Both the position numbers and the translations under genes were made by a program. Below, piece by piece: positions 8,042-16,883 of a DNA stretch of 38,645 nucleotides (its first letter is position 1; every line of letters begins with the position of its first letter). Under the pieces are notes generated by a model that saw nothing but the letters and a program-made list of their open reading frames with translations, made no database searches and was not told where the DNA came from. This stretch comes from CAYGAW01 sp964347945 (GTDB lineage Bacteria; Chloroflexota; Anaerolineae; UBA7937; B3-Chlor). The stretch spans positions 1-38,645 of the forward strand of contig CAYGAW010000032.1 in the NCBI GenBank assembly GCA_964347945.1. The letters run 5' to 3'.

Positions 8042-9328
8042 ATGGGCATGATAGAGGACATCTTGGCACGAGAGGTATTGGATTCTCGCGGCAACCCGAC
8101 CGTGGAAGTGGAGGTGTACCTGTTAGACGGCACCGTGGGGCGCGCCATAGTGCCATCAGGGGCTTCCACCGGTGCCCACGAATCTCTGGAATTGCGGGAC
8201 GCCGACCCACAGCGTTATCAGGGTAGAGGCGTCCTGAAAGCCGTGGAGAATGTAGAAGACGAGATTGCGGGACACCTTGTCGGTTGGAGCGTGTTCGATC
8301 AGCAAGGGATTGATCAATTCCTCATCGAGCTGGACGGCACACCCGACAAATCGAGGCTGGGAGCCAATGCTATCCTGGGCGTGTCTCTTGCCGTGGCCCG
8401 GGCGGCGGCCCTCTCCGCGGATCTGCCCCTCTATAGATACCTGGGCGGTGTGGCGCCCAGAATGCTGCCTGTGCCCATGATGAATATCCTCAACGGAGGC
8501 AGACACGCCGAAGACTCCACCGATCTGCAAGAGTTCATGGTGATGCCCACCGGTGCCTCCAGCTTTCGAGAGGCACTTCGTTGGGGAGTCGAGACCTATC
8601 ATAGCCTGAAGAAAGTGCTGAGGGACAAGGGATATGACACCGGCGTAGGGGATGAAGGAGGCTTCGCGCCGTCGCTGGGATCCAACGAGGAGGCAGTAGA
8701 GGTCATACTGGAGGCGATTCAAGAGGCAGGATTCGAGCCCGGCGAGGATTTGCACCTCGCCCTGGATCCTGCCGCATCAGAGTTCTACGAGGATGGGCAG
8801 TATCATTTGCGCAAGGAGGGAAGAATACTCAGCGGCGCAGAGATGGTGGAGCTCTATGTCGATTGGGTGGACAGGTACCCCCTCATCTCCATCGAGGATG
8901 GTCTGGCCGAGGATGACTGGGAGGCGTGGAAGCTGCTCACGGAGAGTCTGGGACACCGGGTTCAGTTGGTGGGTGATGATCTCTTCGTAACGAATGTGGA
9001 CCGGCTGCGCCGCGGCATAGGGGAAGGGGCTGCCAACTCCATCCTCATCAAGGTGAACCAGATTGGCACCTTGAGCGAGGCCGTAGTCGCTGTGGAGATG
9101 GCCAGGAACGCCGGATGGACGACGGTGATCTCGCATCGCAGTGGAGAGACGGAGGACACCACTATCGCCGACCTGGCAGTGGCGCTGAACGCCGGTCAGA
9201 TCAAGACCGGCGCCCCGTGTCGCAGCGAACGCGTGGCCAAGTACAACCAGCTTCTGAGAATCGAGGAAGAACTAGAGGAGACCGCCTGGTATCCTGGCAC
9301 AGAAGCTTTCTACAGCATAGAAGGGTGA
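8042..9328 (+). CDS. eno: Enolase (phosphopyruvate hydratase)
   Basis: Interconverts 2-phosphoglycerate and phosphoenolpyruvate in glycolysis; cytosolic and Mg-dependent. The 428 residues cover the whole family length. Visible landmarks are the N-terminal DSRGNPTVEV, SGASTGAHE, the GDEGGFAP segment with the catalytic glutamate, metal-ligand regions SIEDGL and GDDLF, the catalytic lysine in LIKVNQIGT, and SHRSGETEDTTIADL. The ATG is preceded by GGAAGGAG seven bases upstream. A REPIN-like hairpin lies in the leader region, and the 3' end nearly touches the convergent protease gene. Confidence 0.97.
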   Translation: MGMIEDILAREVLDSRGNPTVEVEVYLLDGTVGRAIVPSGASTGAHESLELRDADPQRYQGRGVLKAVENVEDEIAGHLVGWSVFDQQGIDQFLIELDGTPDKSRLGANAILGVSLAVARAAALSADLPLYRYLGGVAPRMLPVPMMNILNGGRHAEDSTDLQEFMVMPTGASSFREALRWGVETYHSLKKVLRDKGYDTGVGDEGGFAPSLGSNEEAVEVILEAIQEAGFEPGEDLHLALDPAASEFYEDGQYHLRKEGRILSGAEMVELYVDWVDRYPLISIEDGLAEDDWEAWKLLTESLGHRVQLVGDDLFVTNVDRLRRGIGEGAANSILIKVNQIGTLSEAVVAVEMARNAGWTTVISHRSGETEDTTIADLAVALNAGQIKTGAPCRSERVAKYNQLLRIEEELEETAWYPGTEAFYSIEG

Positions 9329-9332
9329 GCGA

Positions 9333-9352
9333 CGCCCCTAGCCAAAGGGGCG
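9333..9352. terminator. Possible convergent terminator hairpin
   Basis: CGCCCC (9333-9338) pairs with GGGGCG (9347-9352) across an 8-base loop between eno and the convergent protease gene. The stop codon of the protease gene starts at the edge of the loop. There is no T-run on either side, so termination strength is doubtful. Confidence 0.3.
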
Positions 9353-10426
9353 GGGCGTGGCCAGGAGGAAGAGCAGGAAAAAGGAGAAGATGGCCAGAAT
9401 CCTCCTCTTCCTATCCAGCGGGGTGATGTCATTCAGCGGAGGCGGATGCCTCAGCCCGCCGAAGATCAGGATAAAGAAGCCCCAGATCAGCCACCCCGTC
9501 CAGAACACTGCCAGCCCTAGCATCGCTACGAAAACCAGTATGGCCACGAAGCGGTGCGCCTTCCCAAAGAACGCATATCCTACATGACCACCGTCGAGCT
9601 GGCTCAGGGGGATGAGATTCATCGCGGTGATGAAAACGCCGAACCAACCAGCGAAGGCGACGGGATCCAATAGCACGTCCACGTGATCGGGCATTGGGCC
9701 CATTACTAGGTCCGTAAGCCACTCCACCAAGATGCCACTGCCCAGATACATGGTCCCCGGTGGCGGTGCTGCCAACTCCACAATCTCAGAGCGTCCCAGC
9801 CCCACCACGAGGGCGATCAGTGAAACCACCAGTCCGGCCAGAGGTCCCGAGATACCCACGTCGAAGAGAGCCTTGCGATCCTTGATGGGTGACTCCATCC
9901 TGATAACGGCGCCAAAGGTCCCCACGGGGCTGAAGGGAATGGGGATGAAGTATGGCAGAGTTTGCCTCATTCCTCGAGCTGTGGCCACGAAGAAATGCGC
10001 CAATTCGTGGGTGACCAGTATGCCCATCAGGGCAACGGCAAAGGGAACGCCCGCCAGGATCGCCACAGCGGAGTCAGTCAAAGGATTGTAGCCTTCCTGA
10101 AGGGCACCAGCCAAGATCACAGTACCGACCGTGGCCAAGAACAACGCCAGATTCACCAGGGGTCGCGAGCCCCGCTTCTCCGCTGGTGCCGGTGCCGCCA
10201 GAATCGTATCCTGGCCTTTGCTCCTGCTCAACAGGGGAACAAAGCCCAACCTCTTGAATCTCTCCTCGAGTATGGCAAAGGCGCTCTCCGCGTCCGTCAG
10301 TAGCCGTCCCAGGAAGCTCACCACGCGTCCATCTCCCCGCACAGTGACATTCTCGGTGACGAACACATCACCCAGCTGAGCCCTTAGCTTATCCACCAAC
10401 CCTTCACTTACCGTATCGTGCATCAT
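9338..10426 (-). CDS. Site-2 protease family (M50) membrane metalloprotease
   Basis: An intramembrane zinc protease of the S2P/M50 family, 362 residues. The zinc motif HELAH is at 140-144 inside a hydrophobic helix. The third-ligand region LSQLDGGH occurs near 275, equivalent to the family's NPDG/LDGG motif. At least six membrane segments run from about residue 90 to the C terminus. The N-terminal 80 residues form a soluble domain without PDZ signature. The soluble N-terminal domain followed by the core resembles cyanobacterial and plant EGY-type proteases more than RseP. The substrate is unknown; family members cleave anti-sigma factors or signal peptides. It is divergent from obg and convergent with eno. 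Confidence 0.85.
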   Translation of the reverse strand: MMHDTVSEGLVDKLRAQLGDVFVTENVTVRGDGRVVSFLGRLLTDAESAFAILEERFKRLGFVPLLSRSKGQDTILAAPAPAEKRGSRPLVNLALFLATVGTVILAGALQEGYNPLTDSAVAILAGVPFAVALMGILVTHELAHFFVATARGMRQTLPYFIPIPFSPVGTFGAVIRMESPIKDRKALFDVGISGPLAGLVVSLIALVVGLGRSEIVELAAPPPGTMYLGSGILVEWLTDLVMGPMPDHVDVLLDPVAFAGWFGVFITAMNLIPLSQLDGGHVGYAFFGKAHRFVAILVFVAMLGLAVFWTGWLIWGFFILIFGGLRHPPPLNDITPLDRKRRILAIFSFFLLFLLATPRPFG

Positions 10427-10621
10427 TCACTCTCAACCAGGTCGGAATCCGATGATAAACAAAGCCTCGTAACCTGGAGCCCCATCCTGCTTGACGGCAG
10501 AGGCGTTCCAGATCGCGAGTGAACACCAAGAATATAGTATACCACAAGAATGTCGTTTGCGTTAGACAGCTCTACATTCTTGACACCCACGACTGTCCTG
10601 ATGTATTCTAGGCTTCGGAAG

Positions 10622-11887
10622 ATGAGCGGTCCATTCTTTGACCAGGTGAAGATCTATGTGGAAGCTGGCGCCGGAGGAGACGGGTGCGTCAGCTTCAGGC
10701 GCGAGAAGTACGTGCCCTTGGGAGGCCCCAACGGTGGCAATGGGGGCCGTGGTGGCGACGTATTCCTGGAGGCGGATCCCCACCTCAGCACGTTGATTAG
10801 TTTCAAGGGGCGTCTGCATTTCAAGGCCCAGCGGGGCGGTCACGGGAAGGGCAAGAACATGCAGGGGCGAAATGGCGAGGACGTGCATCTGCCGGTACCG
10901 CCAGGCACCGTAGTTCGTGATGCAGAGACCGGCGAACTCCTGGCCGATCTCACCTCCTCCGGCCAGACAGCCCTGGTTGCCCACGGAGGCCGCGGAGGAT
11001 TGGGAAACGCCGCTTTCGCATCGTCCACCAACCAGGCCCCGCGCATTGCCGAAAGAGGGGATCCTGGCGAATCTCGCTGGCTGATCTTGGAGCTGAAGCT
11101 CATCGCCGACGTAGGTGTCGTGGGCTGCCCCAACGCTGGCAAGTCCACTCTACTGGCCGCCGTCAGTGCCGCCCGGCCCAAGATCGCCGACTATCCCTTC
11201 ACCACCCTGGTGCCCAACCTGGGCATGGTCAGCATCGATGACCGGGATTTCGTGATGGTGGACATCCCAGGACTGATCGAGGGCTCTCATGAGGGCGCTG
11301 GGCTCGGACACGAGTTTCTTCGCCACGTGGAGCGCACCAGGGTGCTGATCCACCTTCTCGACGGGGCTTCGGCGGATCCGCTTCAAGACCTCGACGACAT
11401 CAACGAGGAACTGAGGCTGTTCAACCCCGCACTGGCCGGCAAGCCTCAACTGGTCGTGCTGAACAAGATGGACCTGCCTCAGGCACGGGAACTGTGGCCC
11501 GTCGTGAAGGAGGAAGTAGAGCACAGAGGCACGCCAGTTTGTTGCATTTCGGCCGCCACAGGCTCAGGCGTGCGGGAGATGCTGTATTTGGCACTGCAAT
11601 TACTCGATAGCCTTCCCGAAGAAGAGTCTGAGCCAGAGAAGACCGCCATCTTCCGTCCGCCGGAGGATGACGAAGGCTTCACGATTTCCGTCGAGAGCGA
11701 CGGTTTTCGGATCAGTGGAAAGCGGGTGGAGCGTCTAGTGGGGAGAACCGATTGGCGGTACGAGGAGAGTATCCGCAGGCTCCATCGGGCGCTGGAAAGC
11801 ATCGGCGTAACCGAGGCGATGGAGGAGGCCGGTGTGCAGAAGGGCGACACGGTGTACATCGGGGATGCAGAATTGGAGTGGTCATAG
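10622..11887 (+). CDS. obg: GTPase Obg/CgtA, ribosome assembly
   Basis: An essential GTPase that helps 50S subunit maturation and stress control. The Gly-rich Obg fold opens with FFDQVKIYVEAGAGGDG and YVPLGGPNGGNGGRGGD. The G domain has the P-loop GCPNAGKSTLL (about 166-176), DYPFTTL (switch I), DIPGLIEGS (switch II) and NKMD. A C-terminal OCT domain follows from about 345. The ATG at 10622 fits the conserved MSGPFFDQVK start; earlier in-frame ATGs at 10550 and 10601 are less likely. It heads an obg-nadD cluster, a pairing seen in many bacteria. The upstream spacer has an AT-rich patch (TATAGT at 10533-10538) but no good -35 box. Confidence 0.95.
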   Translation: MSGPFFDQVKIYVEAGAGGDGCVSFRREKYVPLGGPNGGNGGRGGDVFLEADPHLSTLISFKGRLHFKAQRGGHGKGKNMQGRNGEDVHLPVPPGTVVRDAETGELLADLTSSGQTALVAHGGRGGLGNAAFASSTNQAPRIAERGDPGESRWLILELKLIADVGVVGCPNAGKSTLLAAVSAARPKIADYPFTTLVPNLGMVSIDDRDFVMVDIPGLIEGSHEGAGLGHEFLRHVERTRVLIHLLDGASADPLQDLDDINEELRLFNPALAGKPQLVVLNKMDLPQARELWPVVKEEVEHRGTPVCCISAATGSGVREMLYLALQLLDSLPEEESEPEKTAIFRPPEDDEGFTISVESDGFRISGKRVERLVGRTDWRYEESIRRLHRALESIGVTEAMEEAGVQKGDTVYIGDAELEWS

Positions 11888-11896
11888 GAGAGCACG

Positions 11897-12517
11897 TTGC
11901 GAAGAATAGGCGTCATAGGGGGCACCTTTGATCCCATACATTATGGACATCTGGCAGCAGCAGAGGAGGCGCGGGTGAAGATGAACTTGGAGCGAGTCCT
12001 CTTTGTCGTGGCCGGCGTGCCGCCGCACAAGTTGAATGAGGAGGTCACACCGGTGGAGCACCGCCTAGCCATAGTGAGCCTGGCCATCGCCTCCAACCCG
12101 TACTTCGAAATCTCAATGGTGGATGTGGATCGTCCCGGTCCCTCTTACACGGTGCACACCATCTCCATCATGCAGGAGCAAATGGGGCAAGAGACGGAGA
12201 TATTCTTCATCATGGGGCTTGATTCACTGGCGGAACTGCCCACATGGCACCAGCCAGAGCGTCTGATTGAGCTATGCCGTCTGGTCGCGGTGAAGCGGCC
12301 GGGCGTCGAGATAGACCTCGCCGAGTTAGAGAGCTCCGTGCCCGGCATTGCGTCTCGAGTCGACATCATAGATATGCCTGAGATGGACATCTCCTCTTCG
12401 GAACTGCAACAGCGCGTGAAAGATGGTCTGCCGATCAAGTATCAGGTGCCTGAAGAGGTGGAGAGATACATCATGGAGCATAGACTCTACAGGCCTTCGG
12501 CAGGATCGGCCAATTGA
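11897..12517 (+). CDS. nadD: Nicotinate-nucleotide adenylyltransferase
   Basis: Transfers AMP from ATP to nicotinate mononucleotide, making deamido-NAD for NAD synthesis. The nucleotidyltransferase signature GGTFDPIHYGH lies near the N terminus (residues 9-19), and the ISSSELQQRV segment near 160 matches the C-terminal phosphate-binding ISSTxIR motif. 206 residues is normal. The TTG start lies six bases after AGGAG and ten bases behind the obg stop, so the two genes are probably cotranscribed. The stop codon overlaps the next gene's start. Confidence 0.94.
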   Translation: MRRIGVIGGTFDPIHYGHLAAAEEARVKMNLERVLFVVAGVPPHKLNEEVTPVEHRLAIVSLAIASNPYFEISMVDVDRPGPSYTVHTISIMQEQMGQETEIFFIMGLDSLAELPTWHQPERLIELCRLVAVKRPGVEIDLAELESSVPGIASRVDIIDMPEMDISSSELQQRVKDGLPIKYQVPEEVERYIMEHRLYRPSAGSAN

Positions 12518-13341
12518 GAGTAAGCCTCTCCACCGCCTCGCTCTATCTGTACCCCCTGCGCCAGATCTTCGCGCTGGCCAAGGAACTAGGCTTCGAGGGA
12601 CTGGAACTGGTCCTCAACCCCGAGTCCGTCATCAGGGGCAGCGACTACGTACGAAGGCTTTCAGAGGAGTATGGTCTCCCGATCTTTTCCCTGCATCCTC
12701 CGATGATCCCCATCCCGAGGTGGAAACACCATCACAAGCTGCTGCCCTGGATGACATCGCTGGCGCGTGACTGGGACTGCCAGTTCATCGTCATCCACGC
12801 ACCCAAAGCACTGACTCTGGCGGAGGGGTACGGCTACCAATACTTGCAGGCCGTCGAGGCCTGTGTCAAGGGATTGAGCACCTCTTCCCCCAGGCTGAGC
12901 GTGGAGAATCAAGCTGTGTTTCAGACCAGTGACAGGCAATACATCCTTGGCCCTCCGACCAACCTGCGTGATTTCGCTGATGAACAAGATCTCATCCTGA
13001 CCCTGGATACGGCCCACGCCGCATCCTATCCATACGACCTGCTGGAAGCTTACGAGACTTTCGCAAGTCGACTCGGCAACATCCACCTCAGCGATTTCCT
13101 GTCCGCGCGCCCCATCCCAGCGCGGTTCAATCTGCAGAGCTATTTCAAGCACCACCAGATCCCCGGTGATGGTGACCTGCACCTGCGAGAGTTCCTTGAG
13201 CACTTGAGAGCCGATTCCTATGCGGGATTGCTTACGCTGGAGATCAGCCCTGTCGCGCTTGAAGCGTGGTCTCCCAGTCGTGTCAAGAGCAAGCTCATCA
13301 GATGCCTAGATTTCGTGCACGACTATCTCGGGGATGCCTGA
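12514..13341 (+). CDS. TIM-barrel sugar-phosphate isomerase/epimerase-like protein
   Basis: A 275-residue member of the xylose-isomerase-like / AP-endonuclease-2 TIM-barrel superfamily. Conserved barrel segments: an N-terminal strand, then LGFEGLELVLNP (~28-39), FIVIHAP (~90), LSVENQAVF with the metal-type glutamate (~130), LTLDTAHAASYPYDL (~165-180), GNIHLSDF (~195) and a C-terminal LLTLEIS. His, Glu and Asp in these strands are typical metal ligands. The TTG start overlaps the nadD stop (TTGA), which implies translational coupling. The substrate is unknown; it could be a sugar isomerase or an endonuclease-IV-like protein, the former being likelier by motif. Confidence 0.75.
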   Translation: MRVSLSTASLYLYPLRQIFALAKELGFEGLELVLNPESVIRGSDYVRRLSEEYGLPIFSLHPPMIPIPRWKHHHKLLPWMTSLARDWDCQFIVIHAPKALTLAEGYGYQYLQAVEACVKGLSTSSPRLSVENQAVFQTSDRQYILGPPTNLRDFADEQDLILTLDTAHAASYPYDLLEAYETFASRLGNIHLSDFLSARPIPARFNLQSYFKHHQIPGDGDLHLREFLEHLRADSYAGLLTLEISPVALEAWSPSRVKSKLIRCLDFVHDYLGDA

Positions 13342-13397
13342 TGAGCGGTGTGATCAGGCCACGATAGTGACGTAAAACCATCTTGCCGAGGCGAGAA

Positions 13398-14234
13398 TTG
13401 TCGGATCAGACCGTATCGGAAGACCACACGAAGGATGCCGCCCGGCGCCGCACTCTGGCATGGGCAAGCATCGGCGTCATCGCCGTGATCCTCTTTCTGC
13501 TACTCAGCCCCCTGTGGCCCGTGCCCTTTCTGGATAAGACGGACTGCGTGGGAAGCGCAGTATGCGGTCGTCTGCCCGATCACTCCCTCCACCTGGCCGG
13601 TCGCCAGTTGCCACTGTGTGCCCGTTGCACAGGTACATTCATCGGGGCTCTGCTGGGCTTCGTGGGCTTGCTCCTGTTAGGGAAGGGAAAGGCCGCCCAG
13701 ATGCCCCCCGTGCGCGTTCTGGCCCTGCTGATCGGCTTCATTGCCCTCATGGCTATCGACGGACTGAACTCCTACCTCTCCGTCATCATCAACAGGCCCT
13801 TGCTTTACCAGCCCCATAACCTGTTGCGTGTGATAACGGGTACGCTTCATGGCCTGGCCTTGAGTATCATCGTCTTTCCCATCTTCAACTTCACCCTATG
13901 GAGGGAACCTGACAGGAAGTCGGCCTTGGCGGGCTTCCGGGACCTGGGTCTCATCATCTTGCTCCTGGCGATCCCCATGATTCTGCTCGTGCAAGCTGAG
14001 CTAGACTTCCTACTGTACCCTGTGGCCGTCCTCAGCGCTCTCGGTGTACTGGCCATGCTCACTGTGGTCAACTCCATGATCATCGTCATCGCCTCTCGCC
14101 GCGAGGCGCAGGCGGTGGCTTGGTGGGACGCAGCTCTGCCCGTGGCGCTGGGGTTCGGCGCCAGCCTGGTAGAGGTCGCCATGATCGCCGGTCTGCGCTG
14201 GCAGTTCAGCGCGGCATTCGGGATTCCCTTTTAG
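13398..14234 (+). CDS. DUF2085 polytopic membrane protein
   Basis: A membrane protein of 278 residues with about seven helices. After an N-terminal basic stretch and first helix (~18-38) comes the DUF2085 signature: Cys-rich CVGSAVCGRLPDHS followed by GRQLPLCARCTG, near residues 50-80. The remaining helices follow, with a polar loop RPLLYQPHNLLR between them. The paired cysteines could bind a metal or form disulfides; the function is unknown. The TTG at 13398 has GAGG six bases upstream and is preferred to the TTG at 13383. It lies about 55 bases behind the TIM-barrel gene and may belong to the obg transcript. Confidence 0.8.
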   Translation: MSDQTVSEDHTKDAARRRTLAWASIGVIAVILFLLLSPLWPVPFLDKTDCVGSAVCGRLPDHSLHLAGRQLPLCARCTGTFIGALLGFVGLLLLGKGKAAQMPPVRVLALLIGFIALMAIDGLNSYLSVIINRPLLYQPHNLLRVITGTLHGLALSIIVFPIFNFTLWREPDRKSALAGFRDLGLIILLLAIPMILLVQAELDFLLYPVAVLSALGVLAMLTVVNSMIIVIASRREAQAVAWWDAALPVALGFGASLVEVAMIAGLRWQFSAAFGIPF

Positions 14235-14249
14235 GGCCAGACCCCCCTT

Positions 14250-14278
14250 TTGCCGCAACGCGGGATTGGTGGTATAAT
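14250..14278 (+). promoter_or_regulatory. Promoter for the DUF4013 gene
   Basis: TTGCCG (14250-14255), a 17-base spacer and TATAAT (14273-14278, perfect). The start is expected near 14285, leaving a 160-base leader. The leader contains a short ORF (14368-14451) that ends on the DUF4013 start codon. Confidence 0.65.
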
Positions 14279-14447
14279 GGCCCGGGGCTCGTTCGCATCT
14301 GCCGTTGAACCGGAGAACCTCGCAAGCCTGTGGCAATGGAAGGCGCAAGCTTCGTGGAAGGGAGGTGATGGGGCCGCGTAGTCCTAGTAGCAGTGTCCAC
14401 AACGCCATTTGCGCTCTTGGATTCAACGCAAAGGAGGTAAGGTCGAA

Positions 14448-15098
14448 ATGACTCTCGATATCGGAAGAGCTTTTACCTACATGTTCGATGATGAAAGCTG
14501 GATTATGAAGATCGTCATCGGGGGTATCCTGATGTTCATCCCCATCGTGAACTTCATGGCCATGGGATACATGTTGGAGGCGCTGAAGAGAGCCGCCGAT
14601 GGTATGGAGATCCCGATGCCCGAGTGGGACGACTTCGGCGGCAAGTTCGTCAAGGGTCTAGTGCTGTTGGTCATCGGGCTGGTGTACATGATCCCGATCT
14701 GGGTGCTCGCCTGTCTGGTGGGAGGCTTGGCGGGGCTAGGCAGCGCTGCTGAGAGCGACGCGCTCGTCAACATGGCGAGCCTGCTCAATGCATGCGCCAG
14801 TTGCCTCTACCTGATCTGGATGATCGTCGTGTGGCTCATAATGCCCGCGGCCTACATCAGGTACGCGGTGACCGGAGAGTTCATGTCCGCCTTCCAGTTC
14901 GGCGAACTCTTCAGCTTCATCAGCAGCAACATCGCGAACTACATCGTGGCCATCATACTAGCGCTGGTGGCTGTGCTGGTCGCCTACTTAGGTCTGATAG
15001 TCTGCTTCATCGGTGTGCTTTTCACCATGTTCTGGGCCTATCTGGTCATAGCACACCTGCTCGGCCAGGTGCAGCGCGAATCGTTGGTGGTGGCCTAG
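14448..15098 (+). CDS. DUF4013 membrane protein
   Basis: A 216-residue integral membrane protein starting MTLDIGRAFTYMFDDESWI, which is typical of DUF4013 (an amphipathic N terminus, then a Gly-rich helix FIPIVNFMAMGYMLEALK). About four to five helices follow, with the conserved polar PEWDDFGGKFVKG segment after the first. The function is unknown; family members are found in archaea, Chloroflexota and Actinobacteria. The ATG is chosen because AAAGGAGGT lies about ten bases upstream. It has its own promoter and is probably monocistronic, with a hairpin downstream. Confidence 0.8.
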   Translation: MTLDIGRAFTYMFDDESWIMKIVIGGILMFIPIVNFMAMGYMLEALKRAADGMEIPMPEWDDFGGKFVKGLVLLVIGLVYMIPIWVLACLVGGLAGLGSAAESDALVNMASLLNACASCLYLIWMIVVWLIMPAAYIRYAVTGEFMSAFQFGELFSFISSNIANYIVAIILALVAVLVAYLGLIVCFIGVLFTMFWAYLVIAHLLGQVQRESLVVA

Positions 15099-15120
15099 TC
15101 TACCGGGAGAGCGAGGAGGG

Positions 15121-15150
15121 GAGCGAAGGCCGGTCTCCTTCGCCTCTCTT
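15121..15150 (+). terminator. Possible terminator after the DUF4013 gene
   Basis: GCGAAGG (15123-15129) and CCTTCGC (15137-15143) form a perfect 7-pair stem with a 7-base loop. GAG/CTC extends it across a bulge. The following TCTCTTGT is only moderately T-rich. I see nothing else in the 293-base gap to 15391 apart from a 10-base palindrome, AAGTCGACTT, at 15246-15255. Confidence 0.4.
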
Positions 15151-15391
15151 GTCCCTCTAAGAGCTTGCTGACAGACTAGGGCAGTGGGTCCACAGGCCCC
15201 CAGCGGCCACGCGGTCGGGACTTCAATTGTTGATGTTGGGGGGATAAGTCGACTTCTTGAGGTGGGTGCCCGAATCGGCTTGCTCCGCCCCTGGGCGTCT
15301 GGGGAGATCGGTGTCTAGGATGAGCGGTGAAGCGACCCTGGCCTCTTCTCGTGCCGACTAGAAGCAGCCATCTCTAGGCGCAAGGAGTGTC

Positions 15392-15964
15392 ATGATAGAA
15401 GCCTTGTCCGGCATCTTCACGGCCTTCGGTCTCTCGGCCTCGGCCGGGCTGAATGCCTATCTGCCGCTGCTGGTCGTGGCTTTGACAGCCCGTTTCACTG
15501 AGTTGATTGCCCTGGGCCCACCCTACGACCTGCTGACTAACGGGTGGGTCATAGCTGTCATCGTCATTCTCCTGGGCATCGAGTTCCTCGCAGATAAGAT
15601 CGCCGCCGTGGACACAGCCAACGACATACTGCAGACCTTCGTCCGGCCAACTGCGGGGGCTATCTTGTTTGCCGCCAGCAACACCGTGATCAGCGATATC
15701 CATCCCGTCCTGGCCATGATCTGCGGGCTGATCGTTGCTGGAGGGATTCACGCCACCAAAGCCACTGTCAGACCAGTGGTGACCGGAACCAGTGGCGGCC
15801 TTCTGAATCCCGCGGTTAGCACCGCCGAAGACGTGACAGCCCTGGTTCTAACCGTGGTCTCCATCTTGATCCCCCTGCTCGTGGGCCTCACGCTGGGCGC
15901 GTTCCTGGTGGCGATGGTGTGGTGGTGGCGCAGGCGGAGAAGACGTGCGGAAAGCGTGATCTGA
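15392..15964 (+). CDS. DUF4126 membrane protein
   Basis: A 190-residue protein with about five helices, matching DUF4126: N-terminal GLSASAGLNAYLPLLVVAL, the conserved FLADKIAAVDTANDILQTFVRP segment (~67-88), AGGIHATKATVRP (~120-132) and an Asn-Pro turn (LLNPAVSTAED). It ends in a strongly basic tail (WWWRRRRRRAES) after the last helix, which should stay in the cytoplasm. The function is unknown. The ATG has AAGGAG five bases upstream. It is convergent with the Wzz-like gene. Confidence 0.82.
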   Translation: MIEALSGIFTAFGLSASAGLNAYLPLLVVALTARFTELIALGPPYDLLTNGWVIAVIVILLGIEFLADKIAAVDTANDILQTFVRPTAGAILFAASNTVISDIHPVLAMICGLIVAGGIHATKATVRPVVTGTSGGLLNPAVSTAEDVTALVLTVVSILIPLLVGLTLGAFLVAMVWWWRRRRRRAESVI

Positions 15965-15992
15965 GCGGCATTGCGCGCTGGCGCCCGAGGAA

Positions 15993-16709
15993 CTAGGGAC
16001 GCCGCCGCCAAGAAAGCCGGTCCCGCCAGCCAGCGGGTGGTATCTGTCCCAACACGCTCATTCCCAAGGCCTCAACCTCCTCGGGATCCCGAACCGTGTC
16101 GTCCAGGTAATCCAGTAGGAAAACCAGCCCCAACCCAGCGACTACAGCCAAGAGCACCCGGATGGGGATCTCCAGGCGGTCCATCAGGCCAACTCCCAAA
16201 GACGCCACTCTCGGAGAGTCAATGACGAAGACCTCTGCCCCTTGCGCGCCCAGCTGAGCGAAGTACTTGGCGTTATCCTCCTCCAAGGCTTCGATGGCGG
16301 CCTGGGCGATGGCGCGCAATTCCTCCTCGTCCGGCCAGGTGATCTGCATGCTGAGAACGCGATGCTGCTTTTCCGCCACAGTGAACCCCTGGATGGCTCC
16401 GGCTGGGACGAAGATGCCCTGTTCTGCCAACCTGGCACTCACATCGCCGGCGAAGGATTCGCTCTTCAGGATCTCTGTAAAATCATCGGCTATGTACTCG
16501 GAAGCCAAGTATGCTGAATAGAGAGGGTCCATCGTAACCCTGTCTGCGTCCGTCTCTGGGGACACCCCGATCGTGAAGCGCATGGTGGCCTGGTACATGG
16601 GCGTGGGATGAGACCGGAGCACGATGCTCCCCAGCAGGGCGACGATGACCAATCCGACTACGATCCACCATCGGCGCCAGATGATTCTCCAGTATTGACG
16701 CAGTTCCAT
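15993..16709 (-). CDS. Wzz-like polysaccharide chain-length/export protein
   Basis: A 238-residue member of the Wzz/BY-kinase modulator family. It has an N-terminal membrane helix after a basic start (MELRQYWRIIWRRWWIVVGL, helix about 15-32), an external domain rich in Ala/Glu helices, and a second helix (~185-200). It ends in a cytoplasmic tail with DDTVRDPEEVEALGMSVLGQIP, the usual junction to a tyrosine kinase. The kinase itself is missing, so it would act alone or with a kinase encoded elsewhere. It controls capsule or exopolysaccharide length by family knowledge. It lies downstream of a GT4 gene on the same strand, with a 174-base gap. Confidence 0.85.
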   Translation of the reverse strand: MELRQYWRIIWRRWWIVVGLVIVALLGSIVLRSHPTPMYQATMRFTIGVSPETDADRVTMDPLYSAYLASEYIADDFTEILKSESFAGDVSARLAEQGIFVPAGAIQGFTVAEKQHRVLSMQITWPDEEELRAIAQAAIEALEEDNAKYFAQLGAQGAEVFVIDSPRVASLGVGLMDRLEIPIRVLLAVVAGLGLVFLLDYLDDTVRDPEEVEALGMSVLGQIPPAGWRDRLSWRRRP

Positions 16710-16883
16710 GTCGCTCTTTCCCTTCCCATGCTAGAGTGGATTTCGGGGAATACCGACAGGCGACTCCGGCAATATGGTTGGAGCGGTGCCTGTCAAGACT
16801 CGTTCCCCGCGCTGATTCTCGCGGTGCACCTCGCTAACGACGCAGGCCTGGCCGCTCACCCTCCTTTGGCCCGCGCTACAGCC

